From: Alliaria petiolata | Taxonomy: Eukaryota > Streptophyta > Magnoliopsida > Brassicales > Brassicaceae | Length of the DNA: 64,000 bases | Direction: 5' to 3' | Assembly: GCA_020283515.1 (NCBI GenBank) | Contig: JAHZTW010000001.1 | Location: forward strand, 386,169,301 to 386,233,300 | Part shown: one piece after another, positions 45,131-57,501 of the stretch | Layout: each line of letters begins with the position of its first letter | Numbering within the stretch: the stretch's first letter is position 1 | Notes under the pieces: generated by a model | Database searches by the model: none | What the model was told of the DNA's origin: nothing | What the model saw: only the letters and a program-made list of their open reading frames with translations | Made by a program: the position numbers and the translations under genes

Positions 45131-46678
45131 CGCATGTTTTTTTGTAGTGTGAGCAACGAATTACTCAGTGAGGAAAGGTCATCCCTGTCCACATGATTCA
45201 CACCATCAACAATATAATTCAGCAACCAAATACACTAAGCCTAGAACAGACAATATCACATAACTTATCATTAATCACATCACATATCATACTTCACACT
45301 TAACACATTACACATGACACTGACACCTGACACACTTGGCTGGTCGGGCACCTCGAAAGGTCTTCCACCACCTTTGGCTCGTCAGCCGGTTTACGGGCTT
45401 CGACGGGATCGCCATGTCCTCGTCCTCAGTCCGACTACACACATACATCACACACTTTCCACAATACCAATCTCACAACATATTATCATCATTTCTAACA
45501 TCACACATCATCATCATCAATCAACAAACAATCTCCTAGACTCAACATATGTAATTACAAAACCAGACCATTGCATAATATGAACCCACAAGTCACAAAT
45601 CCTCACCTTAGCCACTTTGATGATGAATACCAACTCATCTCCTTTCCACTCTCTTGGACAGATTCACAGCCTTAACTTCAACAGCATGCTTTCCAATGCT
45701 CCTGGGTATCAAATAGGTTATCCTTCAACCGAGAGAAATAAACATGTCTCCTGAGAGTCTCTGCAAAGTTTCAGGTCAAACGGACGTCGTTTGCCTAATC
45801 AAATAACTCAATCCGCTAGACTCGTCTGATATGCTCGCTGCACAAAACAATCCCGGTAAAACTGTTATAACTCCCAGAAAACAATAAAAAACACCGAGAT
45901 ATTTAACAGACCTCTATCTCTATGGGTTATAAATCATCTTACAAAAAATCAGCTCAAACGCATTACTGCATATCACGAAACGCGACTTCTCCTCTGACTG
46001 GTCTCACATTTGGACTACACAAATCAGGTACAAGAACACACTCATAACTTTCATACCAAAATCCCAAATGACAATCTACTTTCGGCTATGAACAGATTAA
46101 AGAGTCAGGAATTCTATTACCAAATTTCAGATCGATCAGAATAGATTTACTCATACGTTTACTTCTTCCAATACAACTGGACAGATTCGCGCTGGTTAGA
46201 TATTCGGACAGATTGAACCAGACGAGACGAAACAGCTATAACTTTCATCACCAACCTCCGATCAGAACAAACGATATAATTTTGGAAAGCTGAGACTCGT
46301 GGCTTTCTATCCATATGTAATACATCTCGTGGTTGCTCACGGTTCGCCGGTAAAACGTCTCACAAGGTGGCGGATTGGTGATGATCTCTTTCTTCCCTCT
46401 CTACCTCTTCTTCTCTTTCTCTCTTCTCCTTCTCCTTCTCTTTCTCTTCTCCCCATTTCCTTTCTCTCTCACTTTCTCCTCTTTCTTCTCTCTTTCACGC
46501 TTCTCTTCTCCCTCTCTCTTTCTCTGGTTTTCTCGACGGCTAGAGTAGCTAAAGAGGAGGGAGATGATACACACGTCTTTTGTGTGTAAACAATAATCCA
46601 CGCCAAAGAGAGGTGGCTATTGGGCCCAAATGAATAAAACAAAAGCTGGCCCATTATTTCCAAAAATGGGTCGTTACA

Positions 46679-47508
46679 ATTTCGACGGGGAAATGTCAAA
46701 GAGAAACTCTTACAACACTTGCAAATTAGTCTTAAGTCTTCTTGCAAAAAAAGAACTAAAGATCGAAAACAATGTTTCGTCTTCAAGCCAAAGTGCCAAA
46801 CTTCAACCTTTAAGAATATTTAAGTAAAAGCTTATAGATGACTATATAACAAAATACCATCCAAATGACGAAACACGAAACCGAAACCTAGTGTTGTTAA
46901 AGGTATGAGAGACTTGCAAAAATAACCTTCTTTACTGTTGTAATTAGCTAAATAGCCTTCACTAACCCTTTCACACAAACATAACATTTATTGACGAAAA
47001 TATCCATGAGTTGACATAAATATATTCAAGCCTAGCCTAACAATTATTTTCGTCAGTTAGTATTCATCATATATATACATACTTACATATGCATAACAAT
47101 AACTTGTTAAAACTACTAGAAACTTGTGTAAATTATTAGATCTATATATTCTTTTCTTATAAGTTTTACAAGTTTCAAAAAATGTGAAGCCATAAACTAA
47201 TCCCTAAACCCTAAAAACTAAACCTTAAACCCTATACCCTAAATACTAAACACTAAACCCAAAATAATAAACCCAAATCCAAATATATAAATTATTTAAA
47301 TATGACAATTTCATGCACTATACACTTTAATTAAGGTTATTTTGTATCTTGATATCTCTATAATAAATCGGTATAATTGAAATATGACAATTTCATGATG
47401 TGATTTAAGAAAATGAACAGTAATTATTTACAGGTTAACTCAAAAAAGTTTCTATAAACACGAACATGTTTATATATTTGAAGGGTATAATTTATATAGA
47501 GTTGTTTA
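46679..47508. other. Spacer between elements C and B
   Basis: No gene or RNA supported. It contains degenerate CCCTAAA/ACTAAACC repeats at 47195-47290, similar to the core of the fold-back element at 26020-26350. Confidence 0.45.
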
Positions 47509-48693
47509 TGATATGCTCAAATTTACCTTAGAGCTACTCTCTCAAATTAAGAGATCACTGCAGTATTTAGGGATCGAATTCACAGGGAATGAGATAGTGA
47601 CACAACAGATTTCTAAGTTCGAATTAAGGTAAGAAGAATGAATTAAAAGTAAAAACAGCAAGCAATTTAAAAACAGTGTAACTTCAGGAGACAAAACGCT
47701 AGGTTCAGGAAAATTCTCAGGTAAATCCTAATTGCAGATCTTAGACAAAATGTTAAGATATTATTAAGTATTGTTCTTGAACTCGAAACACAATTATAAA
47801 ATCAACCAACTCTCGCTGCAAAGATTTTCTATGTATAAACCCTAGAATTCCATATCTCTTTGCAAATCCTATCAATTCAGACAAGCATTAATAACAGGTT
47901 TGATTGTTCACAAAATTCCTAAACCAAATCTCTTTGTGAATAGGTATTTTTCTCATCTAAGATTAGTTCAGGCAATCAATAATACTCTCGCATCTATTAA
48001 TTAACCTAAGATCAGATTCTAGGTCGTAAAGCTAGAATAAGCATTAATTATAAATCCAGATGAACAACTCTAATAATTTTATCCTAACAATTCAATTTAA
48101 CCTAACAATTCAATTTAACATAACAATTCATCAATCGCCTTTGAAAAACCCTAAACCTAACAAACAAAAAACACAGATTTTGTGAATGAAGAAAACATCA
48201 TGAATAAAATAGTTTGCATAAAATAAATCAATAGAAACAAAGTAGTTCCAAATCTGCTCTCAATGAGTCTAATTCTTCTCTCCAAAAACTCTTTAAAAAT
48301 CTCTTTCTAAAAATAAAAAGTGTAGTCTAAAAAATGGCTCTAAAACCCTTAAATAAGAGTTAAAACACGAATTGGGGCACTTTTGCAAATAAGAAAAACT
48401 TATGGGCAGTTTCCTTTTCTTCAAAATCTTGTAAAGTCGCGACGTCTTCTGAAAATCTTTGGTGTCGATCGACACCATTAACAGTGTCGATCAACACTGT
48501 TCTTCCAACTCCAATCCGACTTCATGTTTTCAGCAGCTTCTTCCACAATGCTCCAGAATACTTCAAAATCTCCAAATATGCTCCAAACGTACCTGAACCT
48601 GCAAAGACTCTAATAGGACTCTAAAAAGACCAAAAGACTCTATCAAACGGACTTATATCATGGTCAAAAACCGGTAAAAACTATGATATATCA
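47509..48693 (-). repeat. 3' LTR of the minus-strand family B element
   Basis: 1185 bp; plus strand runs TGATATGCTCAAATTTACC to CTATGATATATCA. Contains TGTCGATCGACAC (48463-48475) and a one-base variant (about 48484-48496). More diverged than the LTRs at 23207 and 35791, with a short duplicated AACAATTCAATTTAACCT block near 48090-48125. Confidence 0.88.
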
Positions 48694-48862
48694 ACTCCCC
48701 CAGACTTAGCTTTTGCTTGCCCTCAAGCAAAACAGAAACCAAGTATAGAGTCGAGGTTTGAAAACAGAAACAACCAGTAAGTCTTACGAACGCCACATTG
48801 ATCAACATTCTTGAATCCACATACCATATCGCCAACCTTAGATAGTATTTCAGTATACTTAC

Positions 48863-50568
48863 TGATATGTCTATATTTTGCATCATATTCTCTTCCATTT
48901 AGTGTAAGTTTCTCATCATTTAGGAGTCTAATTAAGCATCATTGTGTTGCATTTTGATCATTTAAAGTTCTAAGGTGTCCTTGCATAGTCTTTGTATATT
49001 CGCTGCATTTGGAGTGTTTCTCACGTATTTTTGGAGCTAAAGAAACCATTTGGAGTTTTGTGGATAAGTTCGGATTAAAGAAGAGTCGAAACAAAGATTG
49101 ACATAAGTTGTCTGTCACCACCTCGGTTAGGAGCACCTCGGACAAGCAAACCGAGACGGACCTTCAAGTACTCTCATCGACCTAGTTGCATCGGTATGGC
49201 GTGCGTAGCAATCCGGGATGCAGCCACCAGAGTTTACCTCGGTTTGGTCACCTCGGACAGACAAACCGAGATGAAGCCACCAGATTCTACCTCGGTTTGG
49301 TTACCTTGGACAGACAAACCGAGACGAAGCCTCCAGAACTTACCTCGGTCTAGCCACCTCGGACAGGCGAGCCGAGACACTGCCCGACGAAGTCTGATTG
49401 CTTGCATCAGTTAGAAGCCCATCGGTTTGGCGAACCGATGCGACTACTCAATCAAGTCAAAAACCGGGTCAATACCCGGTTTGTTCCGGGTTGACCCGGT
49501 CCGATCACTATTCACTATAAATACTCTTTAGACCTAATTTTTATCTTAACTTTTATTCTCTTTGTTCTAAGCTTAAAATTTTTAGCCACTTTGAGGAAAA
49601 ACCTTGTTTTTGCTTGGATCTTTAAGTTTAATGCAATATCTTTCTTAGATTTCTTGTTTTATCTTTCTCTAATCATGTTTANAGGTGTTCAAAAAACTAA
49701 TCTTTGATGTCAATCAACCACAATATAAGCTAATCCCTAAGCTTAAAACTCAAAAGCAAGACTAATCCACTTTCATGGCACAAATCCCTTCATTAAATCA
49801 TCCTAATCAAGAACAAACTCTCATTTGTGAAAAGGAAGCTAACAAGCATTATGAAACAGTTCTAAAATGCCAATAAACACCATAGACAATCACTTTCATG
49901 AGCTAGGAATGTAAATCTCTTATTTAGTTCTTAATGCCAAATAGCTAATCTTTTGCTATTTGGATCATAAGCATTTCACACACCCACCAAGTGTTTGATG
50001 AAATGCTTGAACCAACTTAATAAGAGATTTACATTCCTAGCCTAAGACATTAGTTGCCTAGGGTGTTTATCATGCCATATAGACTTGTTATTAATGCTTG
50101 CTAATCATTTTAATGCTAAAACATCATTAGTTCATTAGGGTGATTAGGAAAGGGATTATTGCCAAACATCATGGATTAGTCTTTATTAAGTGTTCTAGGC
50201 ATAGAGATGGCTTGATTAGTTGTTTAGATGATTGCAAGGTTGTCCATTTGATTGCCTAAATCAATGATTCCATCCCTAGGTTTCGTTTTAGTTAATTTGG
50301 TAATCTTGCTTAGTAGTTAATCTCTTGTTTAATGCTTCATTAGTGATAATTAAGGCTTAGCTTCATATTATTGCTCTTGTAGTGTCTCTTTTAGTTTGTG
50401 TTTTGTTATTAATTCCTGCTTGTTACTTGAATTCGCCAATTTAGCTTAGCTTAGACCAAACTTTGTATTCCTTTTGCATCAAACTCCCAAGATGGATTGA
50501 TATCTCAAGTATTGCAATGATATGAGCAATTGAGAAATTGCTTACAAGGAGTAAAAACTCTTGTATCA
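48863..50568 (+). repeat. 5' LTR of A2, rearranged in the middle
   Basis: 1706 bp, TGATATGTC to CTCTTGTATCA. TATA box ACTATAAATACTC near 49514. Colinear with the 3' LTR except for 49683 to about 49925, which follows the only ambiguous base (49682) and is an inverted, diverged piece of Athila LTR. Confidence 0.92.
49118..49440. repeat. CACCTCGG/CCGAG motif cluster in A2 U3
   Basis: About a dozen paired CACCTCGG and AAACCGAGA sites, repeated at intervals near 50-60 bases, end about 75 bases upstream of the TATA box. The same cluster is at about 61355-61675 in the 3' LTR, and a shorter one precedes the env-like ORF (56590-56765). Confidence 0.85.
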
Positions 50569-50570
50569 AT

Positions 50571-50584
50571 TTGGCGCCGTTGCC
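50571..50584 (+). promoter_or_regulatory. Primer-binding site of A2, tRNA-Asp type
   Basis: TTGGCGCCGTTGCC starts three bases after the LTR. Confidence 0.9.
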
Positions 50585-50688
50585 ATATTGGGATTGTTTG
50601 ATCATTAAGATTTGAGTTTAGTTTGAGACTAAGTAATCCTTTTGTGTTTATTGACCATCTCATTTTCTAGATTTCAGTTTGCCCTTGA

Positions 50689-53600
50689 ATGCATTTGAGA
50701 TCACAAGGAGACAATAACTTCCAAGGCTTTCAAGAGATTGATCAGTTGGAAAGGGTTGCTAGGATTGCAAGAAGGGAAGCTGCAAGGTTAGAGAAGTTGA
50801 GAATGGAAGAACAACAAGGAGAACAGCATCCTCCACTAATGGCGCGTGCAAACCCTCCTCATAATGGAAATGAGCAAGCACCAAGGGGCAATGGAAACCC
50901 CTTGCATGCGCCTAGACAAGGAAGAACCATTGGAGCTGGAGATGCTCCTAATATTCACCAAAATCGATATGGCATTCAACTTCCACCGGTTCACAACAAC
51001 ACCTTTGAGATCAAGCCAGCTTTCATTTCCATGGTTCAACAAGACAAGTTCCATGGTTTGCCAATGGAGGATCCACTTGATCACTTGGATAACTTTGATA
51101 GAGTTTGTGGGTTGTTCAAGATGAATGGTGTAAGTGAGGATGCTTTCAAGTTAAGACTTTTCCCTTTCTCTCTTGGGGACAAAGCAAGGCAATGGGAGAA
51201 AAACTTGCCTCAAGGTACCATCACCTCTTGGGATGATTGCAAGAAGGCATTCCTATCTAAGTTCTTCTCCAACTCAAGGACAGCCAAGTTGAGGAATGAC
51301 ATCTCAAGTTTCATTCAAAAGAATAATGAGTCTTTCAATGAAGCTTGGGAAAGGTTCAAAGGCTACACAATGCAATGTCCTCATCATGGCTTCACACAAG
51401 AGTCTCTACTAAGCACCATCTATAGAGGGGTACTTCCAAAGATTAGAATGCTTCTTGATACAGCAAGTAATGGAAACTTCTTAGGAAAAGAAGTGGAAGA
51501 TGGTTTGGAGCTTATATAGAATCTTACCTTGAGTGATGGTAACTACAATGAAGACTATGATAGAGCTCCAAGGGGAGGTGAATATGAGTCTCACAAGAAA
51601 GAAATGAAGTCTCTACATGACAAGATGGACACGCTCATGTCTTCTTCCCAAAGCCATGTACATTTTGTTGTTGAGAATCAAGAGGAATGTGAGGATCAAG
51701 TTGGGTCTCAAGAGTGTGAGGAAGAAGTAAATTTTGTGGGAGGCCAAGGAGGATACAACAACAACTATAAGGGGAATAACAACCTCTCTTATAGGAGTAC
51801 TAATGTGGCCAATCCCGAATACCAAGTCTACCGTACTCAAACTACTCAAGGCAAACCTTTTGTGCATTACAACAATCAACAAAAAGGTTATATACAAAGG
51901 TCTAACTACCAAGGAGGCAACCAAGGAAACTATAGTGGTGCTAGAAACAATGCTCCACCGGGTTTTGCTCAAGTCTCACAAGGTACTCCACAAGAAAATG
52001 TTAAGCTTATGCTTCAACAAATACTTCAAGGTCAAGCCAATAGTGATGCTAATATGGGGAAGAAGATTGCTGAAATTAACACAAGGATGGATTCTTCACT
52101 TAATGAACTTGCTACTCAAATAGGATGTCTTCAACAAAAGTTCAAGCAACTTGAGAAAGGCAAGGCTTCTAGCTCAAAGTCTCAAGGCACTCTACCGGGA
52201 AAGTGTGAGGCAAACCCCAAGGAATACATCAATGTTATTACTTTGAGAAGTGGAAAGGAGTTACCTCCAAGGACAAGTCCTTTGATCAATGAGGACATTG
52301 AAATTAAAGATGGGGAGGATAGCTTTGAAAAAGCTCAAGATGCTATAACTTTTGATGATGTGTATATTGCAAAGAGAAGCAAGGAAGTGGTAAAGGAGAA
52401 GCCAAGGGAGGATGTGCACAAAAAGGAGTCAACCTTTGTTCCTCCACCTTACAAGCCTAAGCTTCCCTTCCCCGGGAGGTTTAAGAAAAAATTGGTGGAG
52501 AAATACAAGGCTATGTTTGACAAGCAAATCAAAGACATTGAGCTCAAGATTCCTTTGGTGGATGCCTTTATGATGATTCCACAATATGCTAAGTTCTTGA
52601 AGGATATCGTGGTACAAAGAGATAAGGATATCCAAGGAGTCATGCTAGTTTCTCAAGAGTGTAGTGCTATAATCCAAAACAAGGTGATACCAAAGAAGCT
52701 TGGAGACCCCGGCTCCTTCACTATACCATGCGCCCTAGGTCCTCTTGGGTTTGAAAATTTCTTGTGTGATCTTGGAGCTAGCATCAACCTTATGCCCTAT
52801 TCAATAGCAAAGAAGCTCGGTTTCACCAAGTACATAGAGTGTGGAATCTCCCTAATACTTGGGGATAGGAGTGTGAGGATGCCTATTGGAGTTCTTGAGG
52901 ATTTGCCTCTCAAGGTTAGCAACTTCATCATTCCCACGACTTTCATGGTTCTTAAGATGGATGAGGAGCCAAAGGATCCTTTGATTTTGGGAAGACCTTT
53001 CCTAGCTACAACCGGTGCTATCATTGATGTGAAGCATGGGAAGATTAGTTTGCATCTTGGAAAAGGGGTTGAGTTGAAGTTTGACATAAAGGAGACCTTG
53101 AGGAAGCCAACCATTGATGGTCAAGCATTTTACATTGAAACTATGGATGAGCTAGCCGATGAGTTACTAGAAGAACTAGCTCAATAAGACCATCTTAGTG
53201 TGGCTCTAACCAAACCACATGGAGAGGATGGCTACTTGGATGAGGAAATACAAGCATACATGCTCATGCTTGTATCACGCAAGGCACTAGATGGGAAGGA
53301 AAGCTTTACAAGATTGGTAGCTTCATGTGAAGGTGAAGTGGAATTTGACCAAGACAAGGAGTCCATGATGGTTGAGGTTCCAAATCAAGGACAAGAGGAA
53401 AGGCTAGAGGAGCTTGAGGATGGCGAATTAGCTAAGGACCTTGATGAGGATTGGAGTGAACTCAAAGCTCCAAAGGTGGAACTCAAGCCACTTCCCATTG
53501 GACTGCTTTATAAGGCCCTAACTCTACTTACCCCATTATTGTCAATGAACAACTAAGTGATGATGAACTCAAATCTCTCTTGAATGAGTTGAGAAAGTAT

Positions 53601-56420
53601 AGGAGAGCTATTGGTTACTCATTGAGTGACATCAAGGGCATATCTCCTATACTTTGAACTCATAGGATTCACCTTGAAAATGAGAATGCTTCCTCAATTG
53701 AACATCAAAGAAGATTAAACCCAAACCTTAAGGAAGTGGTGAAGAAGGAAATCTTAAAACTTTTAGAAGCAAATGTGATCTATCCTATTAGTGACAGCAC
53801 TTGGGTTTCTCCCGTGCATGTTGTCCCTAAGAAGGGTGGAATCAATGTGATTAAGAATGATAAAGATGAGCTAATACCAACTAGAACCATCACTGACCAT
53901 AGGATGTGTATTGATTACCGAAAACTTAATGCTTCTACTATAAAAGATCATTTCCCTCTTCCTCTTATTGATCAAATACTTGAGAGATTGGCTAACCATC
54001 CTTTCTATTGTTTCCTTGATGGATATAGTGGGTTCTTCCAAATACCCATTCATCCTAATTATCAAGAGAAGACTACTTTCACATGCCCTTATGGTACCTT
54101 TGCATATCGAAGGATGCCATTTGTGTTATGTAATGCTCCAGCTACCTTTCAAAGGTGCATGATGAGTATCTTCTCCGATCTTATTTAGGAAATGGTAGAA
54201 GTATTTATGGATGAATTTTCTGTGTATGGTGCCTCTTTTTCTGTATGTCTCTCTAATCTTTGCAGGGTTTTATAAAGATGTGAAGAGTCTCACTTGGTGC
54301 TTAATTGGGAAAAGTGCCACTTCATGGTCAACCAAGGGATTGTGTTGGGTCATAAAATTTCTGAAGATTGTATAGAAGTGGACAAAGCCAAGATAGATGT
54401 CATGGTCAAGATGGCGCCACTAATCAATGTGAAAGGCATAACGAGTTTTCTTGGGCATGCCGGTTTCTATAGGAGATTCATCAAGGATTTCTCTAAGATT
54501 GCTAGACCTTTGACAAGACTCCTTTGCAAGGAGGTGGAATTTCAGTTTGATGAGGAATGCTTGCAAGTTTTTGAGACAATCAAGAAGGCACTTGTGAGTG
54601 CCCCCATTGTGCAAGCACCGGATTGGAGTCTACCATTTGAGATCATGGCTGATGCTAGTGACTGTGTTGTTGGAGCTGTTCTTGGGCAAAAGAAAGACAA
54701 GAAGCTTCATGTGATCTACTATGCAAGTAGAACACTTGATGAGGCTCAAACCAAGTATGCTACAACAAAGAAGGAGCTCTTGGCGGTTGTATTTGCTTTT
54801 GAGAAGTTTAGATCTTATTTGGTGGGATCAAAGGTGATAGTATACATGGATCATGCTGCTTTGCGCCACATCTATGCCAAGAAGGAGACCAAGCTAAGGC
54901 TCCTTAGATGGATTTTGCTTCTACAAGAATTTGACATGGAGATAGTTGACAAGAAGGGTGTGGAAAATGGTATAGCTGATAATTTGTCAAGGATGAGGAT
55001 TCAGGATGCTTTGCCAATCGATGATTCCCTCTCGGAAGAGCAAATCATGATGATCAAGAGCATTGCTAGTGCACATGGAGTTGGAAGGAAGCTTGAAGAG
55101 ATTCAAGGTCTAGAGGATAAAGCTTTGCCTTGGTATGCTGACATTGTTAACTACTTGGTGTGCAAAGAAGAACCCACTCATCTCAACACCTATCACAAAA
55201 AGAAGTTTATGAGAGATGTGTCACACTTCTATTGGGATGAGCCCTATCTCTACAAGAGATGTGCTGATGGGATTTATAGAAGATGCTTGGCACAAGAGGA
55301 GGTTGAGAGTGTGATTTTTCATTGCCATGGGTCTAAATATGGAGGTCATTTCGTCACATTCAAGACAGCTACAAAGGTGCTTCAAAGTGGGTTTTGGTGG
55401 CCTACATTGTTCAAGGATACTCATGAGTTCATCAAGAGATGTGAACCTTGTCAAAGAAAGGGGAAAATAAGCAAGAGAGATGAGATGCCCCAAAACCCAA
55501 TCTTGGAAGTGGAGTTGTTTGATGTATGGGGCATAGACTTCATGAGACCATTCCCATCTTCTTATGGAAACCAATACATCTTGGTGGATGTTGATTATGT
55601 ATCAAAGTGGGTTGAAGCCATTGCAAGTCCTACCAATGACTCCAAGGTCGTGGTGAAGATGTTCAAGAGCATAATCTTTCCAAGGTTTGGTGTGCCAAGA
55701 GTTGTGATTAGTGATGGGGAAAGTCACTTCATCAACAAGGTCTTTGAAGGGTTATTGAGCAAGCATGGTGTCAAGCATAAGGTAGCCACCCCTCACCACC
55801 CCCAAACTAGTGGTCAAGTGGAAGTCTCAAACCGTGAGATCAAGGCTATTCTGGAGAAAACTGTGGGTCTAACAAGAAAGGATTGGTCAATCAAGCTTGA
55901 TGATGCTTTGTGGGCTTATAGGACAGCTTTCAAGACACCAATTGGAAGGTCTCCTTTCAACCTTGTGTATGGAAAAGGTTGTCATCTACCAGTAGAGATT
56001 GAACACAAAGCTTTGTGGGCTGTGAAGCTTCTCAACTACAATATCAAGACAACCCAAGAGAAAAGATTGATTCAACTCCAAGAGCTTGAGGAGATTAGGC
56101 TTGAGTCTTATGAAAGCTCAAGGATCTACAAGGAAAGAACCAAAGCTTTCCATGACAAGAAGATTGTGAAGAAGGAGCTAAGTGTTGGTGACAAAGTTCT
56201 TCTCTACAATTCAAGACTGAAGTTGTTCTCGGGTAAGCTCAAGTCAAGGTGGGGAGGCCCTTTTGAGATTTTAGAAGTGCTGTCTTATGGAGCCAACACT
56301 TTGATTGGGAAGAATAGGGAGAGTTTCACAGTCAATGGTCATAGGGTCAAGCCATACTTGGTGAATGTGTCTAAGGAAGAGGCAAGATCATGCCCTCTTC
56401 AAGATCCTCCACATGCATAA
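50689..56420 (+). pseudogene. A2 gag-pol polyprotein, disabled
   Basis: Domains in order: gag (about 51030-51520; FHGLPMEDPLDHLDNF, FYRGVLP-like TIYRGVLPKIRM); aspartic protease (about 52690-53060; CDLGASINLMPYSIA, LILGRPFLATTGAIID); RT (about 53740-54290; MCIDYRKLN, FLDGYSGFFQIPI, MPFVLCNAPATFQ); RNase H (about 54640-54980; MADASD, KELLAVVFAFEKF, DHAALRHI); integrase (about 55310-56000; zinc finger HCHGSKYGGH...CEPCQ, catalytic D in WGIDF, D in SDGES, E in GQVEVSNRE). Defects: stops at 51517, 53185, 53655, 54186 and 54273; a frameshift near 53505-53515; RT catalytic motif reads FMDE (54204-54215), where two adjacent Asp are expected. From 54294 on the frame is open for 708 codons. Confidence 0.92.
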
Positions 56421-57501
56421 GGGGTTTGAAAAGTCAAGCTTTGAGACTTTAAACAAGCGCGCTTGGGAGGCATTCCCATGTTATCCTTGTATATATTCTT
56501 GCTTTCTTTTTCATTTCTAATATTCTGTTTTTAAGTGTTGGTGATTATCAGGCTTGAATCATGTGAGTTAGACTTTGATGGAGAGCATGAAGAGAAATTC
56601 TCTGCGACCACATCGGTTAGCAGCACCTCGGTTTGCCAAACCGAGGTGAGCACACCAGAAACTTCATCGATCAGAGTGCATCGGGCTTGCAAACCGAGAC
56701 TGAGTTTCCATAAATCTCATCGGTTAGCATCATTTCGGTTTGGCAACCGTTGCAGCCCCAAAAGGTAAGTCAACCCTTCATTTCCTTCATTGACCGGTTC
56801 AAATCGAGTAAACCAAACCTTTTCTAAACCGATTTTTACAGAATTTTGTTTGGTTTACACCCTTCTTCCTCCCCAAAACTCGTTTTTTCCTCCATAGAAT
56901 CACTTTCACGATTTTGAGCATAGAACTCTCTATTTCCACTCGATTTAGGTGATTCAAGAACTTACTTGCTCGGATTCTTCTTGTCTAACTGTTTCTAATC
57001 CGATTTCGAGCCATCCTTTTGTCCATCAACGAGGTATTCTCCTTATTTCTCTCCATATCCATGATTTTCCCTCTTTGAGGAACTTGAGGAAATTGGTAAA
57101 TAGGAATCAAAATTGGTTGCTGAAAGCTTGGGTTATACTTGGGAATGATATGATGTTGATTTTGTGGGCAAAAACGTATCTACATTGAGAAATTTTGAAA
57201 TTTTTGACACTTCGGGTTTTTAGGATCAAAAAGTGCGAAAATTGTCAATTGGTACTCTAAGTATACTTAAAATTTGGGGCTTTGACATGCAATTATGTGC
57301 ATTCACCATGATTAAGGTTTGGCACCACTTGAGTTGCGGTTTTGACCAAGTTAAAATTTTTAGTTAATGTCAAAATTTTCTCTAAGTATTGAATTGTTAG
57401 ATTTTTCGTCTTCCCTTGTTATTGCCTTTAAAATCTCGTCTTGTTGATGGCAATAATAAGTAGCTAACTCTCTTCCAAGCATTTCCTGTTCATAGGTGCA
57501 A
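56421..57501 (+). other. A2 leader between pol and env-like ORF
   Basis: About 1.1 kb, no supported coding. It holds the CACCTCGG/CCGAGG motif cluster (56590-56765) and ends TTCATAGGTGCAA just before the env-like ATG, a splice-acceptor-like sequence matching that of A1. Confidence 0.65.
56590..56765. repeat. CCTCGG/CCGAGG motif cluster before A2 env-like ORF
   Basis: CACCTCGGTTTGCCAAACCG is a near-perfect palindrome at about 56625-56645; related CATCGGTTAG and AAACCGAG sites surround it. Same motif as the A2 LTR cluster. Confidence 0.75.

Larger units (their letters stand above)
37278..45149 (+). mobile_element. CACTA (En/Spm) DNA transposon, two genes
   Basis: 7872 bp. Termini are CACTACAAGAAAACATGGCT on the left and, inverted, CACTACAAAAAAACATGCGT on the right. 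Both are flanked by the 3-bp duplication TGA (37275-37277, 45150-45152). Subterminal regions (37300-37660, 44700-45130) are packed with ACGACGAATT/AATTCGTCGT variants. Two genes on the plus strand: a TNPD-like transposase (37833-41578) and a Transposase_24-like gene (42930-44589). Ends look intact; the genes carry a few defects, so it could probably move only with help. Confidence 0.95.
30018..46678 (-). mobile_element. LTR retroelement C, carrying three nested insertions
   Basis: Bounded by the direct repeat ATTTC at 30013-30017 and 46679-46683. On the minus strand: 5' LTR (46678-37174, interrupted by a CACTA element), tRNA-Met primer site (37159-37170), internal region (37173-33438, interrupted by a family B solo LTR), polypurine tract, and 3' LTR (33437-30018, interrupted by solo LTR D). 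Without the insertions the element is about 5.8 kb with LTRs near 1.63 kb. The internal region keeps no recognisable gag or pol, so it is non-autonomous or eroded. Confidence 0.88.
37174..46678 (-). repeat. 5' LTR of element C, split by the CACTA transposon
   Basis: LTR sequence occupies 37174-37277 and 45150-46678; 37278-45149 is the CACTA element and TGA is duplicated at the break. The joined parts are colinear with 31818-33437. Confidence 0.9.

Noticed and set aside
49196..49414. ORFs across the CACCTCGG cluster (also 61229-61564) with repeated TSVW / GLVTSDRQTE.
   Set aside because: They are produced by the DNA repeat in U3 and differ between the two LTRs.
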